A DNA stretch of 64,000 bases from Azorinus chamasolen (GCA_963576725.1 OY755238.1:25450334-25514333); one strand, 5' to 3'; positions 43,471 to 54,245 are shown, counted from the first letter of the stretch. Program-made: numbers and translations. Notes: generated by a model from the letters alone, not told the origin.

Positions 43471-43570
43471 CAGTGGCCTGGTATAAAAGGCACCAGCTTT
43501 GGAGCAGGCGTTCGAAGGTTCGATCCTCGACGGGGCTTGGTACTGGTATGGCCTACCTGCCTGGTGCCTG
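43471..43570 (+). mobile_element. tRNA-derived SINE-like head
   Basis: cagtggcctggtat ... agctttggagcaggcgttcg, then the B box ggttcgatcctcgacgggg. This resembles the tRNA-like head of SINEs. A-box spacing is abnormal, so it is not a working tRNA. A tail may extend to about 43660. Confidence 0.5.
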
Positions 43571-43666
43571 TAGTTAAGGTGAAGAGTCGGGTGATAAGAT
43601 GCTATGTAAAAAGTGTCTCATGATACATATTAACTGAGATATATATATGAATACTTTTTATGCTTG

Positions 43667-43900
43667 TTAAACACTTTATTGGTAGTATTTTTATCATTAT
43701 TATTCATGTATAAATGATGACATCATGCATATTAATTAGATTATTTATTATCTTGACACATGGACACAAAAATTGTTTGGCCATAGTAGAAACTGTAAAA
43801 TCACATTTATATTAATACATAAGCAAACATAGCAGACTCTGATCCGGGCCTACTATGTTTGCAGGAGGTGTATAAAGGCATTAATGGAGTAACGGGTTAA
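43667..43900. mobile_element. family A1 element
   Basis: ttaaacactttattggta to ggagtaacgggttaa. Hairpin reduced to gcagactctgatccgggcc. Confidence 0.65.
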
Positions 43901-44029
43901 CCCTTTATTATTATTATAACGATTCGCGAATACTGGAAGTTTAGACCATTGCTGAAACTGTAGAATCAGATCTACATGTATATGATTTCAAAGTGCGTTA
44001 AAATGCGTATTTATGGGGTAAATCGTTAA
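43897..44029. mobile_element. family A1 element with complete hairpin deletion
   Basis: Shares TTAA with the previous copy. From atatgatttca it passes directly to aagtgcgttaaaatgcg, losing the entire core. Ends taaatcgttaa. Confidence 0.68.
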
Positions 44030-44084
44030 TTACAAAGCCTGTTAATTCAGTATCACATATTAAAGAGTTCGGTGACCCCTACAG

Positions 44085-45108
44085 GCGCTTCGTATTTAAT
44101 CCACAGGGGTCTGGACCGCTTCATGGGGGTCTACATGTACTATATAATAACAAGGGTTCCAACTAGCAGAACGGACATCCGTGTACCACAAGTACAAATA
44201 TGAATGTAACTCTTGCAATTTCAATGATAATTTTGTAATTCTTTCGTCTATTGAAAGCCAATATATTTTACTATCAAATAAATATAATCTTGTCACGGTA
44301 ACTTACGCGCAATTATCAATCCAACAACGATTTTTTCAAAATTTCACGTGTTTACTGGGTCATTGACAAACGTTCGTTCACCTCGGTTTCACTATATCAG
44401 AGCCATAACCTGGCGATTTTCAGTTCAAAAGATGGTGTGGTTCAATAAAACAACACAATTATATCACCAATCTCCATTTGTTTTGTCCTCTAAATAAGTA
44501 AGCAACTAGCAACAGCGGCCTTTCCGTCTGTCGTTATGTTTCTATTTCGGATGCTGCCATTTTGCAACAAATTTGAATGGAGCCATTTCATTGGATGAGC
44601 GAAAGAAAAGTTGGGAAAACCGTGACGTCACGTACAATGGCTCATTCCTCGACGATTTGAAGCAAACTGACAAAACTCGCTAATTTTACATCATTCTTTT
44701 GGTGCTGGGGACTAAAAATTGGAAGTGGGTGATAGAATTTATTCGTTTTATTGAACCACGCCATTTTTTAAACTGCAAATTGCCAGGTTATTGCTGTGAT
44801 ATAGTGAAACCGGGGTGAACGAACGTTTGTCAATGACCCAAAAGACACGTGAAATTTTGAGAAAATCATTGTCGGATTGATACTTGTTCATGAGTTACCG
44901 TTATAAGATTATATTTATTTGATAGAAAAATATATTGGCTTTCAATAGTCGAAAGACTTACGAAATTATCATTTAAATTGTAAGAGTTACAGTCATATTT
45001 CTACTCGTGGTACACGGATATTCTTTCTGCTAGTTGTAACCCTTGTTATTATATAGTACATATAGACCCCAATGAAGCGGTCCAGGCCCCTATGATTTAA
45101 TCGACGAG
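44085..45108. mobile_element. 1-kb foldback element with about 400-bp inverted arms
   Basis: Arms at about 44085-44495 and 44700-45108 are diverged inverted copies. Examples: tggaccgcttcatgggggtc pairs with gaccccaatgaagcggtcc; tataataacaagggtt pairs with aacccttgttattata; aacgttcgttcacctcggtt pairs with aaccggggtgaacgaacgtt. The central 200 bases include gtgacgtcacg. No transposase and no second copy in this window. Confidence 0.85.
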
Positions 45109-45164
45109 CTAGTGGTAGTTACTTGTTAAGTTGTTATAATGGTACATGTATAACATTTATAAAA

Positions 45165-45345
45165 CAGGCAACATAATGAATATTTACCAACTGAATATTT
45201 ATTATGGCATATATATACTGTACATGCATTTTTGGTATTGGTAGAAACTGTGGATTCAGATCTATTATGACTTCGTAAGCAAACAGAGCAGGCTTTATTT
45301 TGTTTACAATTACGTAAAAAGCGTTTGTGTGAAGGATACAGTTGA
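45165..45345. mobile_element. family A1 element lacking most of the hairpin
   Basis: cataatgaatatttaccaac, gcaaacagagcaggcttta, gtttacaattacgtaaaaag. Confidence 0.55.
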
Positions 45346-45349
45346 GAAG

Positions 45350-46127
45350 AACTTGGTCCGTGTCAAAAAACCAACAAGATCCACAGCCCACCCTTGAGTA
45401 ATTGCCTGTGACAGTACTCACAAATATTATCTTACATTTCCTATAGGGGTTATGACTATATAAATCATACATAATAGATACACGTTTTGTCTTCGACTCT
45501 ACAATAATTGTCTTGTAAAGGAGCCATGCAAAGTCCTTGTAAATACAATTGCAGGAATTAAACATACACAAATGAGCGGCCATGGATTTCATTTGAAAGC
45601 CAGTCAGTGGATGATCGATCTGTATCCAGTTCTACATTGTTTTTGATTATTGCTTATACTGCTACAGGCTACGTGCCACTTAAGACTGTGTACACCTGGA
45701 AACGTGAAAAACCTGGTGTCACTGGGGTAATTATTTTTTGCGCAATTATTTAAAACAGAAAAAACCGTTTTCCGTGTTTTTTATATTATCATATTTTGTC
45801 ATCTAGAATAATAACGGCTCGGTGGCTTGTTGAACTTTCCGTACACTGTTGACAGATGTGTGCTTTACGAGTACCGCCTCTTAGCACAGCAAGACAGATG
45901 GTGTTTCCTTGCTTGAGCGATAACATATAGCACCGCCGTAAAAATAACGCTCACAACCTTTAGCAACTACATGTAGTATCAATAGTTGCGAACACTATGT
46001 GAACGTTATCCTTAATTGGGCGTACGACTTGTTCAGGAAAAGATGTGTTCGAACATTTCATGAACAATTTAGTCCCAGACTGTATTGACAATAAAGTGTA
46101 TAATCAGGATCTGCACGTTCGGCTATA
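45350..46127. other. no recognised feature
   Basis: Unique sequence of about 780 bases without elements I can name. No convincing exon. Confidence 0.45.
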
Positions 46128-46335
46128 TACAGTAAAACCTCTCTTAACCGGCCGATAAATTTAGTATGAATATCGGTCTTGGAGACAGGTGGCAGCTTAA
46201 TGCAGGGTGAAAGTCATGCAGAAAGCTCCTCTAGGAGCTTTCTGCATGACCTTCACTCTGCATTAAGCAACCACCTGCTTAAAAGTATATAAATTCTTAT
46301 CTACTAGAATTTCGGTTAAGAGAGGTTATACTGTA
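46128..46335. mobile_element. family D1 MITE (208 bp)
   Basis: Complete, TACAGTAAAACCTCTC to GAGAGGTTATACTGTA, apex agctcctctaggagct. Confidence 0.92.
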
Positions 46336-46354
46336 ACAATTTGACTTAGACTTG

Positions 46355-46600
46355 CGACGTACAGTGAACAACCGGATTCGGACGAGTGACACACGGTGAA
46401 CAACCTGATTCGGACGAGTGTCACACCGTGTACAGCCGGATTTGGACGAGTGATATAATAATGTATAACGGAGTTTTGACGAGTGACTCACGGTGTACAA
46501 ACGGATTCGGACGAGTGGAACATGGTGTACAACCGGGTCCGGACTAGTGGCACAGGTTGTACAACCGGGTTTGGACGAGTGACAAATGGTATACAGTCGC
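46355..46600. repeat. 34-bp-class minisatellite
   Basis: About eight diverged units of the form caaccggattcggacgagtg, acacacggtgta. It directly follows the D element. Confidence 0.85.
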
Positions 46601-46757
46601 ATTTCAACATATTGCACATACGATGCATGTTAAATTCAGTGTATTGCTATATGTTTCAATCCATATCCATCGTCTCATGACAAGGTAGCATTACAAAATG
46701 AGTACGAAAACCAACTTTAAGACTTTGCAAAGTGTCGGACCAGATCAGCCGATACGT

Positions 46758-46940
46758 TTAACCCTTAATGTGCCATAACCGAGTATATAAAACAGTTGCA
46801 AACAGTGTAGACCCTTATGAACACTTTGATCAGGATCTTTACTGTACGTCATTTTCTTCAGCTATAAATTTTGATTTAACTTTTTGTTTAATTAATATCC
46901 AGAATAGGAGGGCGTCTGTTTTGATCATTCAGCAGATTAA
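46758..46940. mobile_element. E-like TTAA element
   Basis: ttaacccttaatgtgccata, gcaaacagtgtagacccttat, gatcaggatctttactgt, to cattcagcagattaa. Hairpin mostly gone. It shares its right TTAA with B. Confidence 0.5.
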
Positions 46941-47140
46941 CCCATTCCCTCATATTGACGACTTTTGACGACTCTGTAAAAGTAACTTTGTGAAACCTAT
47001 AGGAGCAAATGCTCTATTTATTACAATGGTTTCAAACTACACAATTCTAAAACTTTTCTTTTTCTCTAGTTAATGCTCCTTTTTGGTAGGTTTATTTAAA
47101 GAGGTTGTGTCTAAAAATAGCCTATGAGGTAATGGGTTAA
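46937..47140. mobile_element. family B element with left-arm deletion
   Basis: ttaacccattccctcatatt, aactttgtgaaacc, then directly tataggagcaaatgctctat. The right half is complete. Confidence 0.85.
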
Positions 47141-47239
47141 CGGTTAAAAAGCAACGAATGACAAGGATATGCACTGATTGACACTCATCAAAGCCTGTTT
47201 TTTTCTGCATTTTTGTAACAATCGGTGCAGATGCAGATC

Positions 47240-47435
47240 GGACTTCACGTTGTGCACACAGCGGCTGATAGACCAGACTGTTGTACACACAGCGGCTGAT
47301 TGACTAGACTTCACGTTGTACACACAGCGGCTGATAGATCAGACTTCACGTTGTACACACAGCGGCTGATAGACCAGACTGTTGTACACACAGCGGCTGG
47401 TAGACCAGACTTCACGTTGAACACACTGTGGTTGA
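47240..47435. repeat. minisatellite of about 33-37 bp
   Basis: Six units containing gttgtacacacagcggctga, tagaccagac, with or without ttcac. Confidence 0.9.
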
Positions 47436-47444
47436 TATAACTCT

Positions 47445-47624
47445 GCAGTAAACCCCCTACGAACCGGAATTCTAGTAGAGAAGAATTTAGATACGTTTTG
47501 GCAGGTGGCTGCTTAATGCAGGGTGACAGTTATGCAGAAAGCTCATACAGGAGCTTTCTGCATGACTTACAACCTGCATTAGGCTACCACATGTCTCCAA
47601 GACCGGTCTAGAGCGTTTACCGTA
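47445..47624. mobile_element. family D1 element
   Basis: gcagtaaaccccctacgaac to agcgtttaccgta. Apex agctcatacaggagct. Confidence 0.75.
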
Positions 47625-47629
47625 CAGTT

Positions 47630-48180
47630 AAACACAAAGTTTAGTTTTTGTATAGTGATGGACCCAACCTCACCTTAGTCGATAAGTCATAATATTTACA
47701 AGTTTTACATAAACAAAAAATAGTTTACTGATGTAAAAATCATCTAGAAAATAACTGCAGAAAACACAAATTTTGTCTATGAGTGCTTTCTCGCTTTATA
47801 AGTGGATACGACACTTTGGTCTATTTTAACGTACAAAAGTTTGACAGGTAAAATCATAAATGACACACGCGCAAACATTTACGGAGAGCAAAATGATATA
47901 TGCAACTGCAACTACCTTTCTGAAAACGATGCATGTAGGGTGAAGTAAGGGGACTAATAAAAGTCTAAAATATCATACATGCCACTTCAAAGAAAAAGGG
48001 CATTAATGAGAAAATAAATAGCTATTCGACAATGAAATTTCTTATGCGAGACACAATGTGTTTTGGATATGACTAGGATTGATATTACATGTTACATTTG
48101 TTTGATCTGGTGAATAAATGGCAGGGTTACTTACAACTTTAATAGTTTTGATTCAATGTATGATAAAAGTTTCTGACTAT
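47630..48180. other. no recognised feature
   Basis: Unique A+T-rich sequence before the minisatellite. Confidence 0.45.
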
Positions 48181-48182
48181 GA

Positions 48183-48625
48183 TTACATGCGCGCGTAAGT
48201 GCGTGTGTTATATGTGTAAGTGCGTGTGTGATATGTGTAAGTGAGTGCGTGATATGTACAAGTACGTGCGTGATATATGTAAGTACATGTACGTGTGTGA
48301 TATATGTAAGTGTGTGCGTGATATGTGTAAGTACATGTACGTGCGTGATATGTGTAAGTACATGTACGTGTGTGATATGTGTAAGTGAGTGCGTGATATG
48401 TATAAGTACGTGCGTGATATATGTAAGTACATGTACGTGTGTGATATATGTAAGTGCGTGCGTGATATGTGTAAGTACATGTACGTTCGTGATATGTGTA
48501 AGTGAGTGCGTGATATATGTAAGTGCGTGCGTGATATATGTAAGTACATGTACGTGCGTGATATATGTAAGTGCGTGCGTGATATGTGCAAGTGTTTGCG
48601 TGATATGTGTATGTGCGCGGGTGTG
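48183..48625. repeat. 18-bp/28-bp minisatellite
   Basis: Units gtgcgtgatatgtgtaa, some extended by gtacatgtac. Open in several frames on both strands, so encoded-looking Tyr/His/Thr or Cys/Val/Ile repeats are not genes. Confidence 0.95.
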
Positions 48626-48635
48626 GTTTCTGTGT

Positions 48636-48830
48636 TTCTATAACTACTACTACTTGTGCTACTACTGCTACTGCTGGAGCTGCTGCTACTACTGCTACTT
48701 CTAATGCTTCTGTTACTTCTACTACTGCTGCTGCTAATAAAATACTACTGCTACTACTTCTACTACTAATACTACTACTATTGCTTCTGCTGCTTGCAGT
48801 GCTACTGCTACTAGTATTTCTGATGCAAAC
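48636..48830. repeat. (CTA/CTG)n trinucleotide tract
   Basis: Interrupted ctactactgctgct runs over about 190 bases, adjoining the minisatellite. Confidence 0.9.
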
Positions 48831-48976
48831 ACGATTCATATTCGAATTCTCTGATTACGCGTGCACAAATTCAGTAGTAATTATGTTATTTACTGCTGGA
48901 GTTAAAGTTTGATGTTTAGGCTTTGTAGATGCAGATTTTGCGCCTCTGTACATACATGTGCATCATATATAACAGA

Positions 48977-49161
48977 ACCCAGTAAAGCTTTCATCTAATA
49001 AGTAAGTAAAAGGTCTTTATGATACAGGCGGTTACTTAGTGCAGGACGATATTTATTTAGAAAGCTCCTATAGGACTTTCATCCTGCGTTAAGCTGCATT
49101 GAAAATCCAATATTATACATGTACCTAGTTTTGGTGGTCGCGTTAGAAGGATTTTACTGTA
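48977..49161. mobile_element. family D3 element
   Basis: cagtaaagctttcatctaat, gcggttacttagtgcaggac, apex agctcctataggac, ggtggtcgcgttagaagg, ttttactgta. Confidence 0.65.
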
Positions 49162-49274
49162 CAATTAATTTTATTGCATTTTTAAACTACAGTACGCATA
49201 CGGGCCTTTCCGTTATCTTCGTTTGAATTGTATGTGTAGCTTATATTTATAAATGTATGAGTTTGCCTTTTCTG

Positions 49275-49587
49275 AACTCATTCCCTGTTGAATTTCATGT
49301 AAGAAATAATGACCTCATGAATTATGCAGACTATTTAGTATCTGCACTCTTATGATGGTACATGTACACCATATGTTTGGGACTTGTAGAAAATGTAGAA
49401 TCAGACCTATTATAATTTCACGATCAAACAGAACAGACCCTGATCAGACGATTCTTGTAGCTCCCGTCTGATCTGGGTCTACTCTGTTTGGTTTGCAACG
49501 TTGTGAAAAGCGTCTAATGAAGTAAAACGTTACATATTCATGATGTCATTATTTCTTACATGAATATTCATCAGCTAAAGGGTTGAA
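49275..49587. mobile_element. family A1 element plus second right flank
   Basis: A1 to gaagtaaaacgttaca, then another attcatgatgtcattatttc tail ending ctaaagggttga. Confidence 0.65.
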
Positions 49588-49599
49588 TGAACTGTGTTG

Positions 49600-49939
49600 A
49601 CTAATATTTTTTATTTGTCAGCGGCTCTACCGCTAACAATATCCTGTTATTTCATGTACATTTCAAAGCTTCTTCCATACACTCTAGAATCATTCCGGAA
49701 ATGAGAATCACCACAAATATTTTGTGTTTTCATATTGCACTTTTATCTCAATTTAGCGTCTTCGTTGAAACATTCACCGTCGGTAGTAAGCGTCAATGTA
49801 TGCTTTTAGCTCAGAAACAGATTGGCAGAGTTTTTATAAGAAATTTGCATAATTCCATTAAGTAAACCCCATTTACAAAACTAACAAAAAATACATCAGA
49901 TTAACGAGTAGGTCCGGTGATGGGGAGACATTACGTGAC
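49600..49939. other. unassigned
   Basis: No element recognised. It lies downstream (minus strand) of the candidate exon. Confidence 0.4.
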
Positions 49940-50065
49940 CTGATCTCCGGTGGTATAGCGCGACACCCATAGGTGTCTACACTTCTCCAGGTGCGAGTTG
50001 ACAATATAACACGATCGTCGGTCAATCTTACGAAGTGATGGATCTCACAGGTCGCCGTGTCCTTC
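49940..50065 (-). CDS. candidate internal exon of an unidentified gene
   Basis: On the minus strand a good acceptor (cgttgttttccag|gaagg) opens a 126-bp segment that stays in frame, starts KDTATCEIHHFVRL and includes VDTYGCRAIPPEIR. It can end at an ag|gtcacg donor, giving a phase-2 exon of 42 codons. Composition is visibly richer in G+C than its surroundings. A strong gtaaga within it is an alternative donor. Without a donor choice the frame continues to a TAA. I do not recognise the family and no neighbouring exon is evident. Confidence 0.3.
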
Positions 50066-50206
50066 CTGGAAAACAACGTTAATTATTTATTTTCTCGCAT
50101 TTATTCAAATAAGGATTTGTGCAGTAAGTAGTCTGCAAAGAATACAAGTAGACACGTTCTCCAATTTGAACTTAAACTTTAGAATGACGCCTTTACTGTC
50201 ACCTAT

Positions 50207-50375
50207 AGTTGTCTGTAATATTAAATATCGTCTGCTACAATCTTAATTGTTCAAACTACTTCTTTTTCTTTAAAAACAAAATTATTACAACGCCCAGATT
50301 GGATCCTGATTAAAGGTCGGTTTACATATGGATTAAATTTGTTTGCATAGGTAATCATTCACAGATTTGATTAAC
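50207..50375. mobile_element. degraded family E1 element
   Basis: atcgtctgctacaatcttaa, gattggatcctgattaaagg, atttgtttgcataggtaatc. Confidence 0.55.
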
Positions 50376-50379
50376 ACTA

Positions 50380-50582
50380 TACAGTAAAACCTCTCTATAG
50401 CGACCACTAAACTACATCAGTTTTTTGTGTCAAAGGCAGGTGGCTGCTTAAAGCAAGGTGAAAGTGAAACAGAACGCTCCTATAGGAGCGTTCTGTTTTA
50501 CTTTCACCTTGCATTAAGCAACCACCTGCCCTAAATGCCAGCTAATTAACACAATTTAGTGGTCGTTATAGAGAGGTTTTAA
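50380..50582. mobile_element. family H MITE
   Basis: TACAGTAAAACCTCTC, gcttaaagcaaggtg, apex gaacgctcctataggagcg, to tagagaggtttta. Last bases of the terminus lost. Confidence 0.85.
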
Positions 50583-50629
50583 AATATTGCACATGTATAT
50601 ACAGAAACATAACCATTTACAATGTACAG

Positions 50630-50815
50630 GTTTCATATTCATGTAAGAAATAATGACATCGTGAACATTTATTAGTTGTATTTTATAATGTATAATTTTC
50701 AAGGTTTGTTTCATAAGCAAACAGAGCAGACCTGATCAGACAGCTCATACAGGAACCGTCTGATCTTGATCTACACTGTGTGCAAATAGTAAAAAAATAT
50801 ATTAGGTAAAACGTA
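50630..50815. mobile_element. family A1 element
   Basis: catattcatgtaagaaataa, gcaaacagagcagacctgat, cagctcatacaggaac, to attaggtaaaacg. Confidence 0.65.
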
Positions 50816-50861
50816 TTAAATCAAGTCACAAGCATCTAACTGAAACCTGTACTTCAATAGA

Positions 50862-51140
50862 AATGAATTTTCATGCATTCGCAAACAGAGTAGATCCAGA
50901 TCCAGTAGAACCCAGATCCAGTAGACCCAGATCCAGTAGAACCCAGATCCAGTAGAACCCAGATCCAGCAGATCCAGACCAGACGGCTTCTACAGGAGCT
51001 ATGCTTTACTTGATTATAGAAATAAATAGCTTCTGCTAAAACTAAACTTTAGTGTTCAGAACTTTATGACAGAACTTTATATAATTGATATTTATGTTGT
51101 CATTATTTCTTTCCGGAGTACTTATCAGGTAAAAGGTTAA
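50862..51140. mobile_element. family A1 element with amplified arm segment
   Basis: Arm gcaaacagagtagatccag is followed by the array, then ccagaccagacggcttctac, a shortened right arm, and aggtaaaaggttaa. Confidence 0.7.
50893..50975. repeat. 16-17-bp tandem repeat within an A hairpin arm
   Basis: Five units of tagaacccagatccag type, derived from the A arm sequence tagacccagatcag. Confidence 0.9.
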
Positions 51141-51365
51141 ATACGTTACCTCATAGGCTATTTTTGGATACAGCATCTTTGAATAAATCTACCGAAAAGG
51201 AGCATTAACTAGAGAAAAGTGTTTTTTAGAATGTTGTAGTTTGAAACCATTGTGATAAATAGAGCATTTACTCCTATAGGAGCAAATGCTCTATTTATCA
51301 CAATGGTTTCACAAAGTGACTTCTACAGAGTCGTCATAAGTCGTCAATATGAGGGAATGGGTTAA
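51137..51365. mobile_element. family B MITE (229 bp)
   Basis: Complete, sharing its left TTAA with the A element. Apex gctcctataggagc. Confidence 0.88.
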
Positions 51366-51541
51366 ATACGTAGATGTATGTATATCTCGATATCAACAGT
51401 ACATTGTATGTACATGTACATGACTTTAGTTTTACATGTGCAGGATAATGAAGAAGACTTGAAAATGTGTTTCAAAACGGTTGCACGAGAAATGATAACA
51501 CGAGTGCTGCATGCACGGACGTGAGTCCGAATATCAATGTT

Positions 51542-51770
51542 TTAACCATTTTCTCAATAAATACGCCTTTCTACGCCTCTGTAATAGTCACTCCTTGAAA
51601 CAATTGTGATCAATATAGCATTTGCTCCTATAGGAACAAATGCTATATTGATCACAATGGTTTCAAACTACAAAATTCTAAAATTTTCCTTTTCTCTAGT
51701 TAATGTTCCTTTTCGGTAGATCTATTCAAAGAGGTTGGATCTAAAAACAGCCTATGAGGGAATGGGTTAA
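51542..51770. mobile_element. family B MITE (229 bp), opposite orientation
   Basis: Complete. Both arms carry the same change (gatcaatatagcatttgctc and complement), so the stem stays paired. Confidence 0.9.
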
Positions 51771-52109
51771 AGGACCATAACTCTATAAATATGCGTCATA
51801 GAGTGATTGCCCGTTACAATACTGTAGTTGTTGTGATGGTGACCAACTATGTGGCATTTGTACGAAAGACCGGCGGTGACATTTCCACTTCATGATTTCA
51901 CGATTTCACAATTTCATAATTTCACGATTTCACACGAGTTCACGTTTTCTCGATTTCACTTCAAAATTTCACAATTTCACGATTTCACGATTTCACAATT
52001 TCTCGATTTCGCAATTTCAACTTCTTGTAAAATATTTTAGTCACGTGACACGCTTGAGGTAAATAAGGCAACAGGGTGGCTCTCACCCTTGAAAATCAGG
52101 ATGGCGATT

Positions 52110-52334
52110 GTAGATCCTTTCTACGCCTTTGCAAACAGAGTAGACCGAGATCAGACGACTCCTATAGGATTTAATCTTAATTAAAATCCATGATGTCATT
52201 ATTTCTTACAGTTTATTTTTAATTAAATTCTCCTCAAATATAGTGTCATACAAACATAAGACAATAATTTAGCATATAATAAACACATGATTGGCAATTC
52301 TCATACATGAATATTCAAGGAGGAAAGGGTTAAA
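52110..52334. mobile_element. family A element with internal insertion
   Basis: cctttgcaaacagagtagac, gacgactcctataggat, then catgatgtcattatttctta, about 95 foreign bases, and tacatgaatattcaaggagg to gggttaa. Confidence 0.6.
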
Positions 52335-52514
52335 CAACCTTGATGGTGGACCATGAGCACAAGCTACATGCCAAATATGAAGGTCCTCGGCCCTACAGTT
52401 CTGTAAGGGAAGATTGTCATAGTTTTCCACCGTTTCTTTCATCGAGGCTTTTACTCCCACATTATGATTTCCCGCGTTTTGATGACGTCATAACAATTAA
52501 AATGGACAAATTGA

Positions 52515-52960
52515 AATCATGAAATCATGAAATCGTGAAATTGTGAAATCGTGAAATTTTGAAGTGAAATCGTGAAATTGTGAAATTGTGAAATTGTTAA
52601 ATTTTGAAGAGAAATCGTGAAATTGTGAAATCGTGAAATTGTTAAATTTTGAAGTGAAATCATGAAATTGTGAAATCGTGAAATTGTGAAATTTTGAAGA
52701 GAAATCGTGAAATCGTCAAATTGTGAAATCGTGAAATTTTGAAGTGAAATCGTGAAATTGTGAAATCGTGAAACTGTGAAATCGTGAAATTTTGAAGTGA
52801 AATCGTGAAATTGTGAAATCATGAAATCGTGAAATCATGAAATTTTGAAGTGAAATCGTGAAATCGTGAAATTGTGAAATCGTGAAATCGTGAATTTTTG
52901 AAGTGAAATCGTGAAATCGTGAAATTGTGAAATTGTGAAATCGTGAAATCATGAATTGCT
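52515..52960. repeat. 9-bp satellite array
   Basis: gtgaaatcg and gtgaaattg units, broken by periodic ttttgaagtgaaatc spacers that make a higher-order repeat. Confidence 0.93.
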
Positions 52961-53152
52961 TTGTGTGAAACATTGAAATGAAAATGTCACCGCCGGTCTT
53001 TCGTAGGGAAGCCTCAAATAGACTGTCAGTTTTAGCAGTGTGGTATGTCCTGAAAAAAGAAGCTAATAAGCAGATCATATTCTTATATAAACTACCTTTA
53101 CCCTGGAATACAGCGAATGACGCAAGCTTTAGTAGAAATAACCCAGTCATAA

Positions 53153-53355
53153 TACAGTAGAACCTGTCTTAAGCGACCATTTGTTGAGTGGGCACAGGAT
53201 TCTTAAAATTAAAATACAGGTTGTTGCTTTATACAGGGCAAAGGTAAATTAGAAAACTCCTACGGGAGCTTTCTGAGTTACTTTTGCCCAGTATTAAAAT
53301 ACCACCTGCCCGAAAACCAGACATTTTTAATGTTCGTCTAAGACAGAATCTACAG
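53153..53355. mobile_element. family D2 MITE
   Basis: tacagtagaacctgtcttaa to cgtctaagacagaatctaca. Apex actcctacgggagc. It retains the internal cTTAAg into which A inserts elsewhere. Confidence 0.75.
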
Positions 53356-53739
53356 TCGACCATTCTGCAGACCATGAACGGCGCACTTCATTCGTTTATA
53401 GAACCTATGAAGAATCTGCTCTAGGTGAGGTCTGTTGGACAATATTTTTGTATGAAGTTTTAGCTTGTTAGAAGCCGATACATCAACAACACTAATGTAA
53501 TGTGGATAAATGTTTATAATAAGCGGCGTGGCGTGCGCGCCCTGTTTATAAAACATTTTCAATTTATTGTCATTCGTTTAAATCAACCATTTGTTAATAG
53601 GCATTAAAACCTTTTAGTTGAACTGACCGAGTTATTAACGCCCAATATATAGATCGCAGTTGCGGATCTAACGTGGACAGTGGGAACATTGCAATACATT
53701 GATGTTCTTGTGAAAGTTTTATGAATATCAACCAATGTT
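53356..53739. other. no recognised feature
   Basis: Unique sequence, nothing supported. Confidence 0.45.
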
Positions 53740-53965
53740 TTAACCCATTCCATCATGTTGACGACTTTTGACGACTCTGTAGAAGTCACTTTGTGAAACC
53801 ATTGTGATAAATAGAGCATTTGCTCCTATAGGAGCAAATGCTCTATTCATCACAATGGTTTCAAGCTACAAAATTCTAAAAAAAAATTCCCTAGTTAATG
53901 CTCCTTTTCGATCGATTTATTCAAAGAGGTTGGATCTAAAAATAGATTATGAGGTAATGGGTTAA
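53740..53965. mobile_element. family B MITE
   Basis: TTAA to TTAA, apex gctcctataggagc. A poly-A run replaces part of the one-sided block. Confidence 0.85.
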
Positions 53966-53989
53966 TCAATGTTTAATCATTCACATCAA

Positions 53990-54241
53990 GAATATTCGTG
54001 TAAAACTATACTGATATCTGACTATTTCTTAGCTGACTTTTTATAATTGTATATGAAAGAGAATTGGTTGGCTTTTGCAGAAATGTAGAATCAGATCTAT
54101 TGAATTCCATAAGCAAGCACAGCAGACTCTCCCCTGACGGCTCCTACAGGGGTCATACGAGACATGACGGCTACTACTGAGGTCATACGAGACGATTCTA
54201 AAGAGTGGTCACCGCATAGGGTTTGGTGGAGAAATGACAGA
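53990..54241. mobile_element. chimeric A/G element with short duplication
   Basis: A1 left flank and arm to gcagactctcccctgacggc. Then two roughly 30-bp copies of ctcctacaggggtcatacga-type sequence. Then the G right arm acgattctaaagagtggtca to ggtttggtggagaaatgac. Confidence 0.7.
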
Positions 54242-54245
54242 TATT

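Larger units (their letters stand above)
51857..53010. repeat. large inverted repeat bounded by 24-bp perfect arms around 9-bp satellites
   Basis: tacgaaagaccggcggtgac plus attt (51861-51884) is exactly complementary to 52982-53005. Inside it, 51885-52022 holds cacgatttcacaatttc units and 52515-52960 the complementary gtgaaatcgtgaaattg units, so both halves are inverted copies of one satellite. The middle holds an A element and about 180 unassigned bases (52335-52514). Confidence 0.9.

Noticed and set aside
45134..45592. 152-codon minus-strand frame
   Set aside because: It starts in unique sequence and runs into a family A element. No domain, splice site or codon bias supports it.
48183..48912. 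Tyr/His/Thr-rich or Cys/Val/Ser-rich open frames up to 218 codons
   Set aside because: Translations of the 18/28-bp minisatellite and the CTA/CTG tract on both strands.
52340..52522. 60-codon frame between the satellite arms
   Set aside because: No family resemblance, splice pattern or conserved motif; it ends within satellite sequence.
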